Notes: generated by a model from the sequence alone, not told the origin. A stretch of DNA of 64,000 bases from Apophysomyces variabilis (GCA_002749535.1 MZZL01000117.1:496001-560000); one strand, 5' to 3'; counted from the stretch's first letter, positions 1 through 11,964 are shown. Made by a program: numbers and translations.

Positions 1-246
1 TTATCCATTGCTAAGAAAAGCACCTTAGATGGTTACGAGGCAACACGTGAAATTCGTGAATGGGAATCCAACAATCTTGCAGAAGCGGATAGACGGATTC
101 CGATCGTGGCACTTTCTGCCAATGTCATGAGCGACGTGGCAAGTAAGTGCTTGGCGTCTGGATTTTCTACGTACACATCAAAGCCTGTTAATTTCGAACT
201 ATTAAGCGATATTATTCGAAGCTATTTACTACCCTCCGATAGATAG
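1..246 (+). CDS. Hybrid histidine kinase, C-terminal receiver domain (5'-truncated)
   Basis: Frame 1 is open from the window edge to TAG at 244-246. It encodes the second half of a response-regulator receiver domain: DGYEATREIR (the segment after the phospho-acceptor Asp), then IPIVALSAN with the conserved Ser/Ala-Asn of beta-4, then the invariant Lys in TSKPVNF near the end of beta-5. The protein stops about 15 residues later, as in fungal hybrid kinases whose receiver is C-terminal. The first 28 bases look like the 3' end of an intron: GCTAAG as a branch-like site and CTTAG as acceptor, with the exon starting at AT|GGT so that an upstream G restores Asp. The kinase core lies outside the window. 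A stand-alone regulator is possible, but the GYEATREIR style is typical of hybrid kinases acting in phosphorelays to the Hog1/Skn7 pathways. Confidence 0.85.
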   Translation, partial: LSIAKKSTLDGYEATREIREWESNNLAEADRRIPIVALSANVMSDVASKCLASGFSTYTSKPVNFELLSDIIRSYLLPSDR

Positions 247-1146
247 TATACTTGTCTTTTTACCACCTTCTTTTTCTCTACATCTTTTTCTTTAAAAATA
301 TCATTTCCCTGCTTGCAGGAGAAGAACATAAATTGTCCTAAACGAGAGGATAAGAAGACTCGAGATATGTATCGGTAGGAACAGTACATGGACAAAAGAT
401 AGAAAGCAAACATATGACTCCTACAGACTTTCTACAGATAGGGTTAATATTCGGCTTGGTTTTAGTATTCATCATTTTTAGTTGAGGGTAAGTTTATGAC
501 TAGATGTTTGACTAGATGTTAGACAGAAAACAGGTATATAGCAATGTTCTCTCAACACCGCATAATTACATGTACTGAGGTTTTATGTTGGCCAATGTGA
601 GAAAAAAGATCACTTATTCTCGGTAATGGAGAGTAACATACCATGATTACCGAGCGTCTAATGTAGACTGTATTTCCTGCAGGGAGTAACGAGTACAAAG
701 CTTGAATGTACAGGACTGGAATTTTTCAGTACATGCTATCAGCACTTTTTGTAAACTTCCTCATCCAATTTCCCGAATCTATCGGATTGTGCAAAAGATG
801 GCACCTGTATATATGCAAGGAGAGAACCTAGATTCAGTTTTATACATGAAATGCTTGTAGAAGGTACGCAGATTTGCTATACAATGTAGTTGATACTTCT
901 CCGTTGTCGATCAGAACCACATATTTTAATTTAACGATCCATAAACCAAAAGCGAACAAATAGTTACAACATCTGTATGCCAAACGCAATATCTACAGAC
1001 GTCTGCATCCGTTCAGAAGAATAGCTGTCACTCTACAAAACGGATCCGATTTGATAATTAAATAGGGCAAACATTAAAATCGAAAAAATTAAAGAAAAAA
1101 ATCCGATTCTTTTTACATATTATTTAAATTTACATATACGAACTTC
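247..1146. other. Intergenic region, no gene seen
   Basis: About 900 bases between the convergent histidine kinase and telobox genes. All frames are broken by stops and no RNA gene signature was found. The distal part (about 1070-1140) is very AT-rich and probably serves as 3' flank for both genes. Confidence 0.6.
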
Positions 1147-2531
1147 TTAATTTTCTTTATAATATTGGCTTTGTTGATGCCCAGTTAAAGAATATTTGAA
1201 CTCTTCTAAGGGTAAATGTTCCCTTATGCGGCGAGTAACCTCATTCCGCGCCTTGTCCTTTATCTGAACGGTCGTACGATGTTGCAGTTGCAAAGGGTAC
1301 ATTTGCTTTATGGCACTCCAATGTCGTCCTTTCACAATAGCAAGACCCTCCCTTAAACATTGCAATTCTTCCTCAGACCACCAAGTATGTTCTTTGCGAA
1401 TCTTTTGTCGGGCCGGGATAACACGTGCACTACTTGCTGTTTCCCCTCCATTTGTCTCCCCTTCCGGACTCTCCTCAACCTCACGTTCTTCGACAGTTCT
1501 TGTCTGGCTAGACAACGATCGCACTTCATTTGATTCCTGCTGCCGTTGAAAGTCGATATCCCGTCCATAAAAGTCCTGCTCATTCAGTTCTCGCTCATTT
1601 GGTTGAGGTTCCAATAGGCGACGTCGTTTAATGATTGTGCTAGTCCGTATTGAATAAGTCATGCCAAGGGCGTACAACAACGTATACAGTTTCAGTGTAC
1701 ATACCCAGGTAATGCCCGTGAACGTGCTAAAGGCTTGGCTATGTGGTTTTCATCATCTAGCAGTCATGAACATTAGGACGACAAACAACAATCGATAAGA
1801 CTCTTACTGTCAGAAGAGCTGCGGGTGGATGGATGATTGTTTACAGTTTTCCATGGTCCTTCGTCACTAAAATCTTCTAACTGATCCTCTTCTACATAAG
1901 AGCCGGAAGAGTCCCCATCATCGTCACCAGAAGAGATAAACAGCTGTCCGTTTTCAGGTGATGCAGACGGTTCGAGCGATTGGTTTTCGCCGTGCTCATC
2001 AACAACTTTTGGTTTATCCGTGTTCTCGTGTGGTACTTCCGGCGTAGTTGTGCTTGGATATCTAACTTGAGCTACTTCTGATGTAGTCTCAATTCTTGCT
2101 TGTGTATTCAATTTCTTCAGTGAATCTGCGTCTCCTTCTTTGTTCGATTCTTTCGGTGACTTGGTATCTTTAGCTCCTTCGTGTGATTCTTTCGGTGAAA
2201 TTGTAGTTTCAGCTTGTTCATGTGATTCTTGCCGTGAGTTTACATCGTCTGGTTGTTGATCCAAATCTTTCTGATCCACAGCGTTATTCTGCTGATTTTC
2301 ATCTTTCGCTTCCATATCCACTTTACTTGATGCATCTCTCTCTTCCCATACATCTTCAATGACCGATTCCTTCGGTATATTTACTTGTTTCTCTTCCTGG
2401 TTGTCAGTTGAAACAAAATAGAACATAGCGTTCGGATCCTCGTCCTCCTTTTCTGCAGCTGGCGATTTAGGACCGCTAACGATTCTCTTTCCGCCACCTA
2501 GAACTTGAAATACGTAGTTCTGAATAGCCAC
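1147..2531 (-). CDS. Telobox Myb/SANT DNA-binding protein
   Basis: Three exons can be joined on the minus strand: about 2531-1808, 1756-1705 and 1639-1147. The introns are 51 nt (GTAAGA...GCTAG) and 65 nt (GTATGT...CTAG), and the frame holds across both. The first two-thirds is low-complexity, acidic and rich in Ser, Glu and Lys with repeated PKES motifs. The C-terminal ~85 residues form a Myb/SANT fold: HTWWSEEELQCLREGL (helix 1 tryptophans), GRHWSAIKQMY (helix 2), then VQIKDKARNE, which aligns with the telobox signature V-x-L-K-D-K-W-R-N of TRF/Taz1/Tbf1-type telomere or TTAGGG-binding proteins. The telobox tryptophan is Ala here. The true start is uncertain because the open frame reaches back only to a GTG at 2531, preceded by a stop; an upstream exon is likely. 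The role is inferred as telomere-repeat or subtelomeric DNA binding in the nucleus. Confidence 0.7.
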
Positions 2532-2966
2532 AAAATCTTAGTTGCATTATTAGCTCCATAGCTTTACGAACCATAAGTTCACTTCCTTGCATATGTTTTT
2601 AACAGCACCGCAACCATTCCCTCTGTAGCACTTCAACATCCAGTCACGCATACGAAAATGGAAAGATATTCCATAAGTTTTACAGCCGTTTTAGATAGAA
2701 TCCACGTAAAATAGGTAAAAGTTAGAAGAAGCTAGTGATAGAGATAATAAAAAGACATGGAAGACTTTCGGCTATAGAAAGAAATAAAGGATCAAAAATA
2801 AACCCTACAGAAAAAGAAAGGGAAAGGTGACGAACAGGCATGCTTCTAGTTTACTATCTTAGACAGATCAAAGGTTCCGTAGGCTGGAGAAGTGTTCGCT
2901 ATCAAGGTATCTATCCCCTGTATCGTGATTTTATTTCACTCGGACTATAATACTAAACCGTGAAAT

Positions 2967-4260
2967 TCAGAGCCTGCTATCAAAAGACATACGCACACAG
3001 TCAGGATAAGCAGGATAAGAGGGATTGAGCCAATGGCCGCCTAAATAGGGGATGATTAGAAAAAACATCGAATAATCATTCGATACCTACCGTCAACAAC
3101 CAATGTGACGCCACTGATCCAGTTGGCGGCATCGGAAAACAGGAAAACGGTTGAGTGTGCAATGTCCTTCACATCACCCATACGCTATGTAAAGTGTATT
3201 AGTCAATCCTGAGGGTAAGTTTCTTCTGTCCGCTTTTACCTGCAATGGAATAACCACTGGATCAAAAACTCCGCCACCGAGTTTATCCATGCCAACCTTG
3301 GCAGAATATTAGCTACAACAAATCTTCCTATTGTGCACTAAGCTTACTGTGTTATCCTACAAGAAAGTAATGTTGAGATTCATGTACATATATGAGAAAA
3401 GATAAATACTTACAATAGGTCCGGGAGCAATGCCATTCACCCCTATCGTTGTACAAGACTTAAGTCAAAAAACCCACCTACACTAATCTACTTACGAACA
3501 CCATGAGGACCGAGTTCTACGGCCCAGTGTTTTGTCAAAGCCTAGATCGCAAATATAAACATTAATATGTCAATTTGTAGTAGTTTTTTGCTTTACATCA
3601 ATGGCAGATTTAGCAGCTCCAGCATGCTGTTGGAAGGGAGTGCCTGTGTAATGCAAAGTTGCCGTCACGTTGATAATAGCACCTTTGGAGGCTTTTAGAT
3701 GCTCCAATGCAGCCTTGGTAAGGTTAAATGTACCGAGAAGATCTATCTCGATAACGGTGCGGAAGGCATTGTAGGAAAGGTTCTGGAAGGGTGCTAAGAA
3801 ATTTCCAGCTGCACCATTGATCAAGTAATCAATGCGGCCAAACTTTTCAATCGTTTTCTGCACAGCGCGTTCGACATCTTGAGGCTTTCGTACATCGGCA
3901 GGAATGGGTCTGTAGACGAACCCAAGCATAAATAAAAGAAAAGTAAGAAAGAAGTGTTGCGGACATCTATTATGCTATACGTACAAGACTTCACCACCTG
4001 TCGCTTGTTGCATTTCTTTGGCTGCCTTCTCTAACTTGTCTTGGCTGTACTCGAGGGATGTTACAAGTTAGTCGATAGGAACGTGATCGCTTAAACGCTG
4101 CTCACCTTCGACTGATAATGACAGCTTTGGCTCCATGACGAACCATGGCTTCGGTCATGGCACGACAGATGCCACTGCCTCCTCCGGAGCATAGGAGAAC
4201 TTTGCCAGTGAAGATATTGTCTTTGAAGATATTGGTTGTGTCGACCGCTGGTGCTGCCAT
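2967..4260 (-). CDS. SPS19: Peroxisomal 2,4-dienoyl-CoA reductase (SDR family)
   Basis: Nine exons: 4260-4106, 4044-3985, 3909-3597, 3541-3496, 3442-3414, 3356-3348, 3296-3240, 3184-3091, 3040-2967. They give an unbroken 278-residue protein, the usual length for DECR2/SPS19. It shows the Rossmann NADP-binding glycine motif CSGGGSGI near residue 30, NGAAGNFLAP, INVTATLHYTG in the catalytic region, and VNGIAPGPI after it, all typical of dienoyl-CoA reductases. The enzyme reduces 2,4-dienoyl-CoA with NADPH so that unsaturated fatty acids can enter beta-oxidation. The protein ends in Ser-Arg-Leu, a PTS1 variant, which places it in peroxisomes. Exon 6 is only 9 nt (Asp-Asn-Thr). A generic short-chain dehydrogenase is unlikely given the length, motifs and PTS1. 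Confidence 0.93.
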
Positions 4261-5083
4261 GGTATAAAGAATTCTACTCACGCTGAATAGAGGTCATTTT
4301 ACAGCTTTTATAACTGGCATTCCCCGTATCACGTGGGGGGGCAAAAAAAAAGGTCCGTTGCACAAGTGTTGTGTTTTACTGGAGAAACATTCTATGCCAT
4401 AATCTACTTTTGCCCTTTTCTGTCTTTGGTTTTGACATCTGGCAATTACCCAGATATAAGGCAAATAGGCTCCGCTCGAAAAATACCATGGTATCAGCCA
4501 ATCAAATATTTGCGCTGACTGAGAATAACGCTTAGTGTTGGTTTTACTGGACAAAAATTAAACGCTTGAAGGTGTCACGCTTTGTAGCTGCTATATAGCC
4601 CAAATCTAAGATATACACAAAAAGAAAAGTACGGCCTCAACATTTTATAATAATGCTATTGAAAAGCCAGTTCAATGGAAGAAACGGAAATCCGACGAGT
4701 TTGTCAATGTTACTATATCCTGATATCAATGTCAGGAAAAGTAGGATTGCTGCGTGATTCAGAAGGATATCCTCCAAAAGGAGTTTAAGACAGAACGTTT
4801 GGACCAATCAGGGGTTGATATTCGTTATTTCCAATCTGCCACAAAAGAATACCTTGAATCAGAATTAGCTTTACTTGTGATTTTTCATGTCGAAAAGACG
4901 CAGCCCAAAATAATACGACATCGAACACACAAAGCAAAAACTGGACATAACACCGAAAAAAAAGAGAAATGGAAACAAGAGATCCTCATTCTGAAGAAAG
5001 GATAGCCGCATCCTAAGAGCGACTCCACCAGGCTAAAGATGTATAACAAAAGTAAAGGCAAAAAATTGTAGAACCACAGCCCA
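4261..5083. other. Intergenic region, no gene seen
   Basis: Upstream flank of the dienoyl-CoA reductase gene. Short open frames exist but none shows a domain, biased codon use or splice structure. No RNA gene or repeat was recognised. Confidence 0.5.
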
Positions 5084-5407
5084 TTACTGCACCACAGACA
5101 GTATCAAAGACGAGCGACGATCTTGGCGCATTATTACAGAGCGGCGCCTTTCATGATGTGATCGCTGGTTCACAGTGATACCGTAGAGGACGGTGTTGCA
5201 ATTGTCCAGTCTTACAGCTCCAAAACTAGGAGATATAAAGTCTATCATGGGAAAGCGCTTGTTCTGCGATATATCTGTCAAAACCATTTCCTATAATATA
5301 TTAAGGCTGAATGGCTTGCATCCGATGGATTAGTCGTTTACCAGGTTGAGGTGATAGTTTAGTTGATGAAAGTATTCAAGCCATTTATTGCCCAAAGCAT
5401 TGTGTCG
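5084..5407 (-). CDS. Possible 3' exons of an unrecognised gene or pseudogene
   Basis: Two minus-strand blocks can be joined in frame: 5407-5342 (22 codons, containing ALGNKWLEYFHQLN) and 5290-5084 (69 codons including the stop, containing MIDFISPSFGAVRLDN). The 51-nt intron between them has a GTAAAC donor and TTATAG acceptor, like the real introns around it. Just upstream on the same strand (about 5540-5408) another open stretch contains AIGTDITSKRALADQML, but it is in a different frame and no clean splice joins it, so a frameshifted remnant is possible. A third open block lies near 5700-5850. No family was recognised. This could be a degenerate gene, a lineage-specific gene with unusual introns, or chance. 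Confidence 0.3.
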
Positions 5408-8400
5408 CTGTTATCTCCTTCTGGTATTGATTGGCAATATAGTTCAACATCTGGTCGGCTAGGGCTCTTTTGCTCGTGATATCTGTCCCTATGGCAATTC
5501 TACTAGTATACATGCTCTGCATTTGATGCTGTCCTCATGTCCCATATTTTCGCTTCGGGAAAAGTTGAAGAAAATTTTATCAAAGCGTAAATTACCTTTC
5601 AAATAACAATATGATCAGCAAATATGATAGGATAGCTTTGGTCAGAGTAGCTATATTAGGGATGACAACAAATGTATAGGAATTTTTGCTTTCTATGTTT
5701 TTAAACTAACATGGTCAAATCCATGTCCGTAATGTCAGTTAGGCAGACGCATACACCTATAGTTCGTCGTTCTACGTTACTATCCAGAAATTCGTTTCCA
5801 TCCGTTTTAGACAGCTGCAACAGGCCGTTAAACTTAGGAGAGAGTATCCGCTTTCAGGCTATAGAGTAGACAACGAAAGTTTAAGCTCCAGCATGTTATG
5901 CTCTTATGACGATGGGATATACAAAGGTTGCACGTGGATTCGCATCTCTTGAAGTCTCTTTTGTGCTGGCTGGAGTTATAAAGATAAGCTCCTTGGACGA
6001 AGATGAAGAAGAGATAACCTCGGCTGATGTCTTTGATAACGGATTACATCTTCGACTTAAATGTAGAACGAAGCCCACTACTAAGGTAAAAAAAATTCGT
6101 AAAGATACGTGCTGCAGGAAATAGAAAAGGTTGTAGGAGATAGCCATGAAAGAAGGCCAGAACGGCAAAAAAGACATCATAATTGATAGGTCGCATAGAG
6201 ATTCCAACCGTTTATCATCAAATTAAAGCGTACTAGGAGCACGCAAAGAGATGGCTGTCTGGTGCTGAATTGACATGTGTATTTAGTTCCATTGCATGGA
6301 AATGGTAAACAAGATTGGCATATTTTGCTGAGCGATTATTAACTTGGTATTCCTCCAAGTTTACACCCACAATCCTCCTTGACAGTCATTCTACCTTCGA
6401 TGTAGCATGCTTATCCATTATCAGGAAAGAGATAGCCTCTGCTAAACCGTTCTAACACGAGCTATCGTGTGAACTATCATAGCCCAGGTAATGGAGAACA
6501 ACTCCTGTATTTATATATTTCGCAATTTTTTTTACCAGTAGCGTAACATGAATGCGCGGCTGGATGGAGGCTAAAGAGAGAATATGATAGAATGCAGAAA
6601 AAAGCCTTTTTTCGATAATGTGAACCAAACGGGCGGATTAGTGGGCTTATGGAAACCAACCCTATTTAAAGAGTGAGTGAGTATTAACGGAGGTTGTAGT
6701 ATGCCTCATGTGTTATTAAAAAAAAGCGTGAGCCTTTAATTGTCTGAATTAACTCTATATTATTCTAATTCCTGTCCAGATAAAGATTGATCTTTTCCCT
6801 TTTGACAGAACAATAAATGGAATATAAACAGCCATTCTTTCATGAGGGCAATGGAACTAGTGATCATACTCAGCAATTCTCTTAAAACTATTTTAAGTTA
6901 TGAGAAAGGATATGCTCTAATACGCTGATGACACCCAATACAAAAGTCTCGATAAATAAGCTGTTCCCAATATTTTCTTGTCACATATAATTTCACGTCC
7001 ATTTCCCCCACGCGTGCGAGTGGAAACAGCATTGGCTTTTTTTTCTTTATTTTCACCATTGTTTGCCACAATAGCATGCTGAACCGCACATTGCTCGTAG
7101 ATAAGACCTGTTATTCCAGAAAGTACACTTTTTGAAGCAGTAGATATGTTGTCGGTGACAGAAACAGCATACAAGGGCACCTGTAGCATGCCACTTGCGA
7201 ACAAGAACACTCTCATCGCTTTGAACACCCTGGAAAAGAAGTTAGGTCTGCTCATCAACAGCAATGCAACCTTGCTAACGAGGCGAATACCTGAAATATT
7301 GTCGCATAAAAAGAGCTGGAGTTGGGGGATTGGACTACCCCAATTCATAAATCAACGCTTGTCGTCTTAGCAATAATCATATATACCAACATCACCATGT
7401 ATCTCTTCTCAAGCTACAATGCGACGTTGAATTTCGGACATGATGAAGTCCTGTAGCTGTGTTTTGCCATTTCAACCTATATATGGAAGCAAGCAGTTTT
7501 TCAGCTTTGGAGACTTCGCAAACATCGCTATCTCCATTAACCACATCCAATCTATCAGCGGATGTGTCACTCAGCAAAACGCACAGTATAGAGTGTATAA
7601 CGTAAAAGCACCAAACGGCGAGGCTGCACCAGTCTCAAAAAGGCAAAAAAGTTGATTGAAATAACGGGCCGTCAAACCTCCTTCACTGTTTTACAAGTAT
7701 TGTTGGGGGGATTAGATTGGCTCCCTTAATGACGGATGATTCCAAAGCAAAAAAGCGAAAAAACAAAGCCGCAACGGCATAATGAATGATAAGCTGTTGA
7801 TTCAAAAGCTGTACTGCTTTTATAAAACATTGCATGGCTCGTGAGTTACACCCTCAAATGTTCCGAAAAGTTCTAGGAAGGGACTTTACTGTTCACTGAG
7901 GAATTACATGCTTGCCTAGCCGCTCGCTTTGACAAGCTATACGAAGATGTTACATGAGGCATCACAAACAAAGAGAAAGAATAGGAGACCAAAGAATGAA
8001 TCGTTGCATGATCATGAAGCGGGTAATTGAAGGGGATATGGATAGTGGCGAAAAAAGTGACCAGAAGAATAACTGTAATGAGCGTAAGAAAGAAGATATA
8101 CGCACACGCGTACTATTGTTACAACGGATAGTTTTGTCCAGTTCAGAAAGGAGGAAAAGAAGAAAGTCGTCAGGGATACGGTCCACAGAGCAACGGTGGG
8201 TTTAACTCATACTATGGCTGAACTGGCAGTAATTGTGCAGACAATGACCGTAGCCTATGCGCAGCAACCTTCTGAATGAAATAAATCGAACAAGATCCAC
8301 ATGGCCCAGTTTGCTCTGAATGACTTTGAGGGATATCTCAGACGATCATTTCCCTGGATCGTCAAATAAAAGTAACCAGAATCTGTAGCAAGGAAAACAA

Positions 8401-8925
8401 AAGAGAATAAAGACCGTTGAATAGTAGTGTACATCACTGAAACAGGCAGTTTCACTAGAAACAAAAATATCTTACCCGTATTCGGTGTATTGGTTGTCCC
8501 TTCAGTTGGTACTCATCTTAGCCAATGAAACATGAGGAGAAGCCTCTTAGAGACCGATTGTGGTTTTTTTTTTTTTGGCTGGATAGGGTTATGTGCCCGC
8601 CTAAATAGCCAATGCATCCCTGTGGCACGAAACGAATGAAGCGGACATTGCAAGATTGGCATGGGCCAAGGAACTTTGTGTATTTTTACCATTTAAATCT
8701 GGGTTATAGAAGAGACTATGATCGTTATGGCCAAGGGAATACAAAGAATTTGGCATGATGAAACAAAAAGGTTATTTTGGCTGACAAACCCCGGTAACGG
8801 ACTATTGTATATAAAAGTGAGGAAAAGTAACTCAGATTGAAAGAGGGGTAATTCAGCCACATGAAAGGATTTTGAACGGTGTCATCATTCCATTTGCCAA
8901 AAGCAAGGGACCCAGGGAGGAAAGG
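5408..8925. other. Long intergenic region, no confident gene
   Basis: About 3.5 kb with only short open frames, none with a recognisable domain. Several are lysine/arginine- or serine-rich products of low-complexity DNA. Open blocks at 5896-6207 and 6917-7348 (minus) were examined and not recognised. Two GGCCAAGG-containing elements occur near 8660 and 8728. Confidence 0.4.
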
Positions 8926-8967
8926 TGGGGGGAAAAAAAGAGGAGAGAGAGAGAGGGAGGGAGGGAC
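8926..8967. repeat. Purine-rich (GA/G) low-complexity tract
   Basis: A run of G and A with repeated GAGAGAGA and GGGAGGGAGGGA lies about 1.4 kb upstream of the velvet start codon. Similar GA-rich tracts occur at about 9850-9920 and 16680-16745, so this is a recurring composition feature of this genome's gene flanks. Confidence 0.8.
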
Positions 8968-9133
8968 TGGCCTTAGCTGGCTTTGCTTATTAATCGATTT
9001 GTGATCGCGGGTGCTTGCTGGGTATGAGTGGATTCGAAATCCAGAAATTCACCCAAGATTCCATTCTAGCGGTGATGGTTAGGAAGACGGCGAATGAAAA
9101 AGTGATGCATAGTGTAACGAAAACGAAAGTACG

Positions 9134-10234
9134 TTATCAGATCCTTGTTTCTTTCCCAACCAAAAAATACACACGTAAGCATGATGTTTTTCTTTTTTAC
9201 TTCTTTGAGGAAAAAAGTATATGGATACATAGATAGCCTATTGTTTCTTTGTTCTTAAGAGTGAGTGTATGTGTTTGAGGTTATTAAGAGAGAGAGTTTC
9301 AAGTTTTAGGGAAAAAAGTTTTGCTTACTTTTCGTTTATCAGATCTTTAGTGGTTTTTCATGGTGATCCATCTCCGATAGTCCAAATGCACCCGGTATCC
9401 TGCTGATTCGGTGCAACCGGCGGATGGCGCTTGTCTTATGACCAACCACGTGTTACCCGAGTGGTTACATTGACTGGGTTATAGCGGAATAGGATTGGAA
9501 GAAAGAGAAGAAAAATGCTGCACTAAGGGTTTAGTGCGGGGTCGGAAGAAAAAAAATAAGGTGATGAAGAGCAACGCCCAAAGATCTGATAAAACACAAA
9601 TACAAAAAAAACACAATCAATCGCAAAGTGATTGAAACTTTGGGATTGTAAAAGAATGAATGAAAAAAAAATTGTGTGCCCTTTACTTTGACCTTTTGCC
9701 CATTACTGAATCCCTTTTATCCGTATCTTTCTCACTTTTCAACCAGGACCATGCTTTTTCTTTCGAGATAAAATTTTCTGGGTCGAAAGCCGAGAATTCG
9801 GCTTTGTGGCATGGTAAAGAAAGAAAAAATAAAAGAGGAGAATAGTTTGCGGAGAGAAAGAGAAGGAGAGAGAGAGTCAATGGATGGAATAAAATGAAAA
9901 AAAGAGAGAGAGAATGAGATGACCCATTGGATTTCACGCAAGAAGGTTAATGTGACTGCACCTTGAATGTTATCCATCCTTTTATCAGTTTAAAACCTAA
10001 CATGAAGTTGATCTGAATGCAATGATGGTATAGTTTACTTCGAAAGGACACCAAAAGTCAGTTGGACTATAGTGCACTCTTCTTTCCTTTTTTCTTTGTG
10101 ATGTCTGAGAAGCGCCGATCGGATGATCAAAAAAGATTCAATATAAAAACTGATAAAAAGTAAACGAAAATACAAAATTGGAGCGCAGCATCCGATTTAA
10201 ACCCCACTCAAATAATTTTTTATCAGATCTTTTT
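9134..10234. promoter_or_regulatory. Repeated TTATCAGATC motif upstream of the velvet gene
   Basis: Four copies of a near-identical motif lie in the 1.2 kb before the velvet start codon: TTATCAGATCC at 9134-9144, TTTATCAGATCTTT at 9335-9348, its reverse complement AAAGATCTGATAAA at 9580-9593, and TTTATCAGATCTTT inside 10216-10234. Each contains a GATA-factor core (TGATAA on one strand) fused to GATC. Fungal GATA-type zinc-finger regulators, including white-collar proteins and nitrogen regulators, bind GATA/GATC cores, so light or nutrient control of the velvet gene is an inference. No binding data can be read from sequence. Confidence 0.4.
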
Positions 10235-10351
10235 TGCATCACCTTCTACCGCTTCCTATTTTTCTTCTATTTATTCCTGACTTTTCTTCAACTTTTGACT
10301 ATCCTCTTCTCTCTTTCTCTCTCTTTATTACTCTACGCTCTCAAAAATATC

Positions 10352-11964
10352 ATGTCGCGAGGTACATCACATACTTACGAATACCTGTCCACCTCGCCAG
10401 GTACAGCATCCTCACCAAGGTTGGATCTGATACAGAAACATATACACACCCTTGTTACTCAACAAAAGAAAAAAACATAACTAAACTCCCTCCCTCTTGT
10501 TTTGTAGTCAATTCTTGTTAAAGATGCGTCAACAACCAATACAAACACGTATTAGTACCAACAATGAAAGAGGTAAAAAAAAAAGAAAAGAAAGGAAAAA
10601 GGAAAACCTCCCACCCAAAAGTATGCTGAGGGCTTATACTCAACTCATCCGTCCATTCCGTATCGATGATTATTTTAGATCGCCGACCAATCGACCCTCC
10701 TCCCATCATTCAAATTCGATTGAAGAATGCATCCGCACAAGAAATCCAGTATGTTCGAATCAAACAAACGATGGATTTATCCAATCTTCTCATTCAATCC
10801 CCCTTCTCCCTCTCCTATCTTGTAGTGATTTCCATCAAAACCCATTTTTCTTCATGTGTGCTAATCTCGCTCATCCCTCCAATGACAACGAAGTATATAC
10901 ACCCAATCATAATGCCCTTTCTGGTCAAACCGTTTCATCCATGTACAAACTAAAAGATATTGATAATCATGGTAAGGAAAACAAAACTTTTACTTTTGGA
11001 TGGCATAGACCCCTAATAACAAAACTTTGGTGCCAATAGATGGTGCATTCTTTATATTTGGTGATCTATCCGTCAAGGTGGAGGGACATTTTCGCCTGAA
11101 ATTTACCTTGTTTGAAATAACGACGTAAGTGGGATGGATTATTTACCAGATTTAGATCTTTATCTGATCTGACGAAATGTTCAATTCTAGTACTGGGGCC
11201 GTTAGCCTGAAATCCATTTTTTCTGACGTCTTCACCGTTTACTCAAGTCGTACCTATCCTGGTATGCTTGACTCCACTTTCCTCTCGAGATCCTTCTCGG
11301 ATCAAGGTGCTCGTATTCGCATCCGTAAAGAACAACGTGCGCAACCGTATGTATCTTTAAAGAAAAAAAAAGGAAGGAAAGTTTGATTTACTTATTTGTT
11401 TATTTTAGACCTGGATCACGCAAAAGAAAGGTATCCGATGCAGATGAGCCTTTGGATACCAATGATGCCCGGGTGTCCCCGTCTGCGCCTGGACCGCTTG
11501 TGGTCGACCGCCAAAGCTCACCCAGTTCTCCACAAACACCTACAGCCGGTCATCCCCAGGCGGGCTCACCATGGTGCTGGCAACCATCCCCTACGACGAT
11601 CACGGCTCAACCTCCAACACCTTACGCTCGACGCGAAAGTATCAACAGCCATAGCAGTGGTACAGAGAGTACCGATAGCCCAAGTGTGACCCCTGTCTCG
11701 CCTCCCCAGCAACCTTACGATCAACCCCAACGGATCATCCCGACGGCCTACTTTTCCAAAGCCATGCCATCACCGCCATCACAACAACTCAAGCCGGTTG
11801 ATTTCTTCCTACCACCTCCACGGTGTCTGGAAGATGACGATGCAACGCTCATTCGTCTGCCACCACTCAGTCATGTCTTGCCTGCACAGAAAAGACAGAA
11901 AAATATGGGTGAAGTAGACGCAGCGGTGGCCATGGTTCAACTCCACCAAAGTATCATTTGGTAA
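10352..11964 (+). CDS. Velvet-domain regulatory protein
   Basis: Seven exons: 10352-10419, 10508-10572, 10679-10748, 10826-10971, 11040-11124, 11191-11346, 11409-11964. They give 381 residues in one frame. The velvet domain occupies about residues 25-200: [67 protein letters not shown] and ARIRIRKEQ, in the canonical order. It is followed by a basic PGSRKRK, a likely nuclear localisation signal, and a long Pro/Ser-rich tail. Velvet proteins are NF-kappaB-like DNA-binding regulators of development and secondary metabolism, acting as homo- or heterodimers in the nucleus. The single velvet domain followed by a disordered tail resembles VelB/VosA-like members more than VeA, but the subclass is not certain. 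The exon 1 donor (GTTGGA) is weak; the start codon follows a pyrimidine-rich leader. Confidence 0.92.

Noticed and set aside
6917..7370. Overlapping open frames on both strands near 7 kb
   Set aside because: Neither product shows a recognisable domain or good splice context, and the two overlap.
7954..8205. Lysine/arginine-rich open frame
   Set aside because: Low-complexity composition without any family feature; probably chance.
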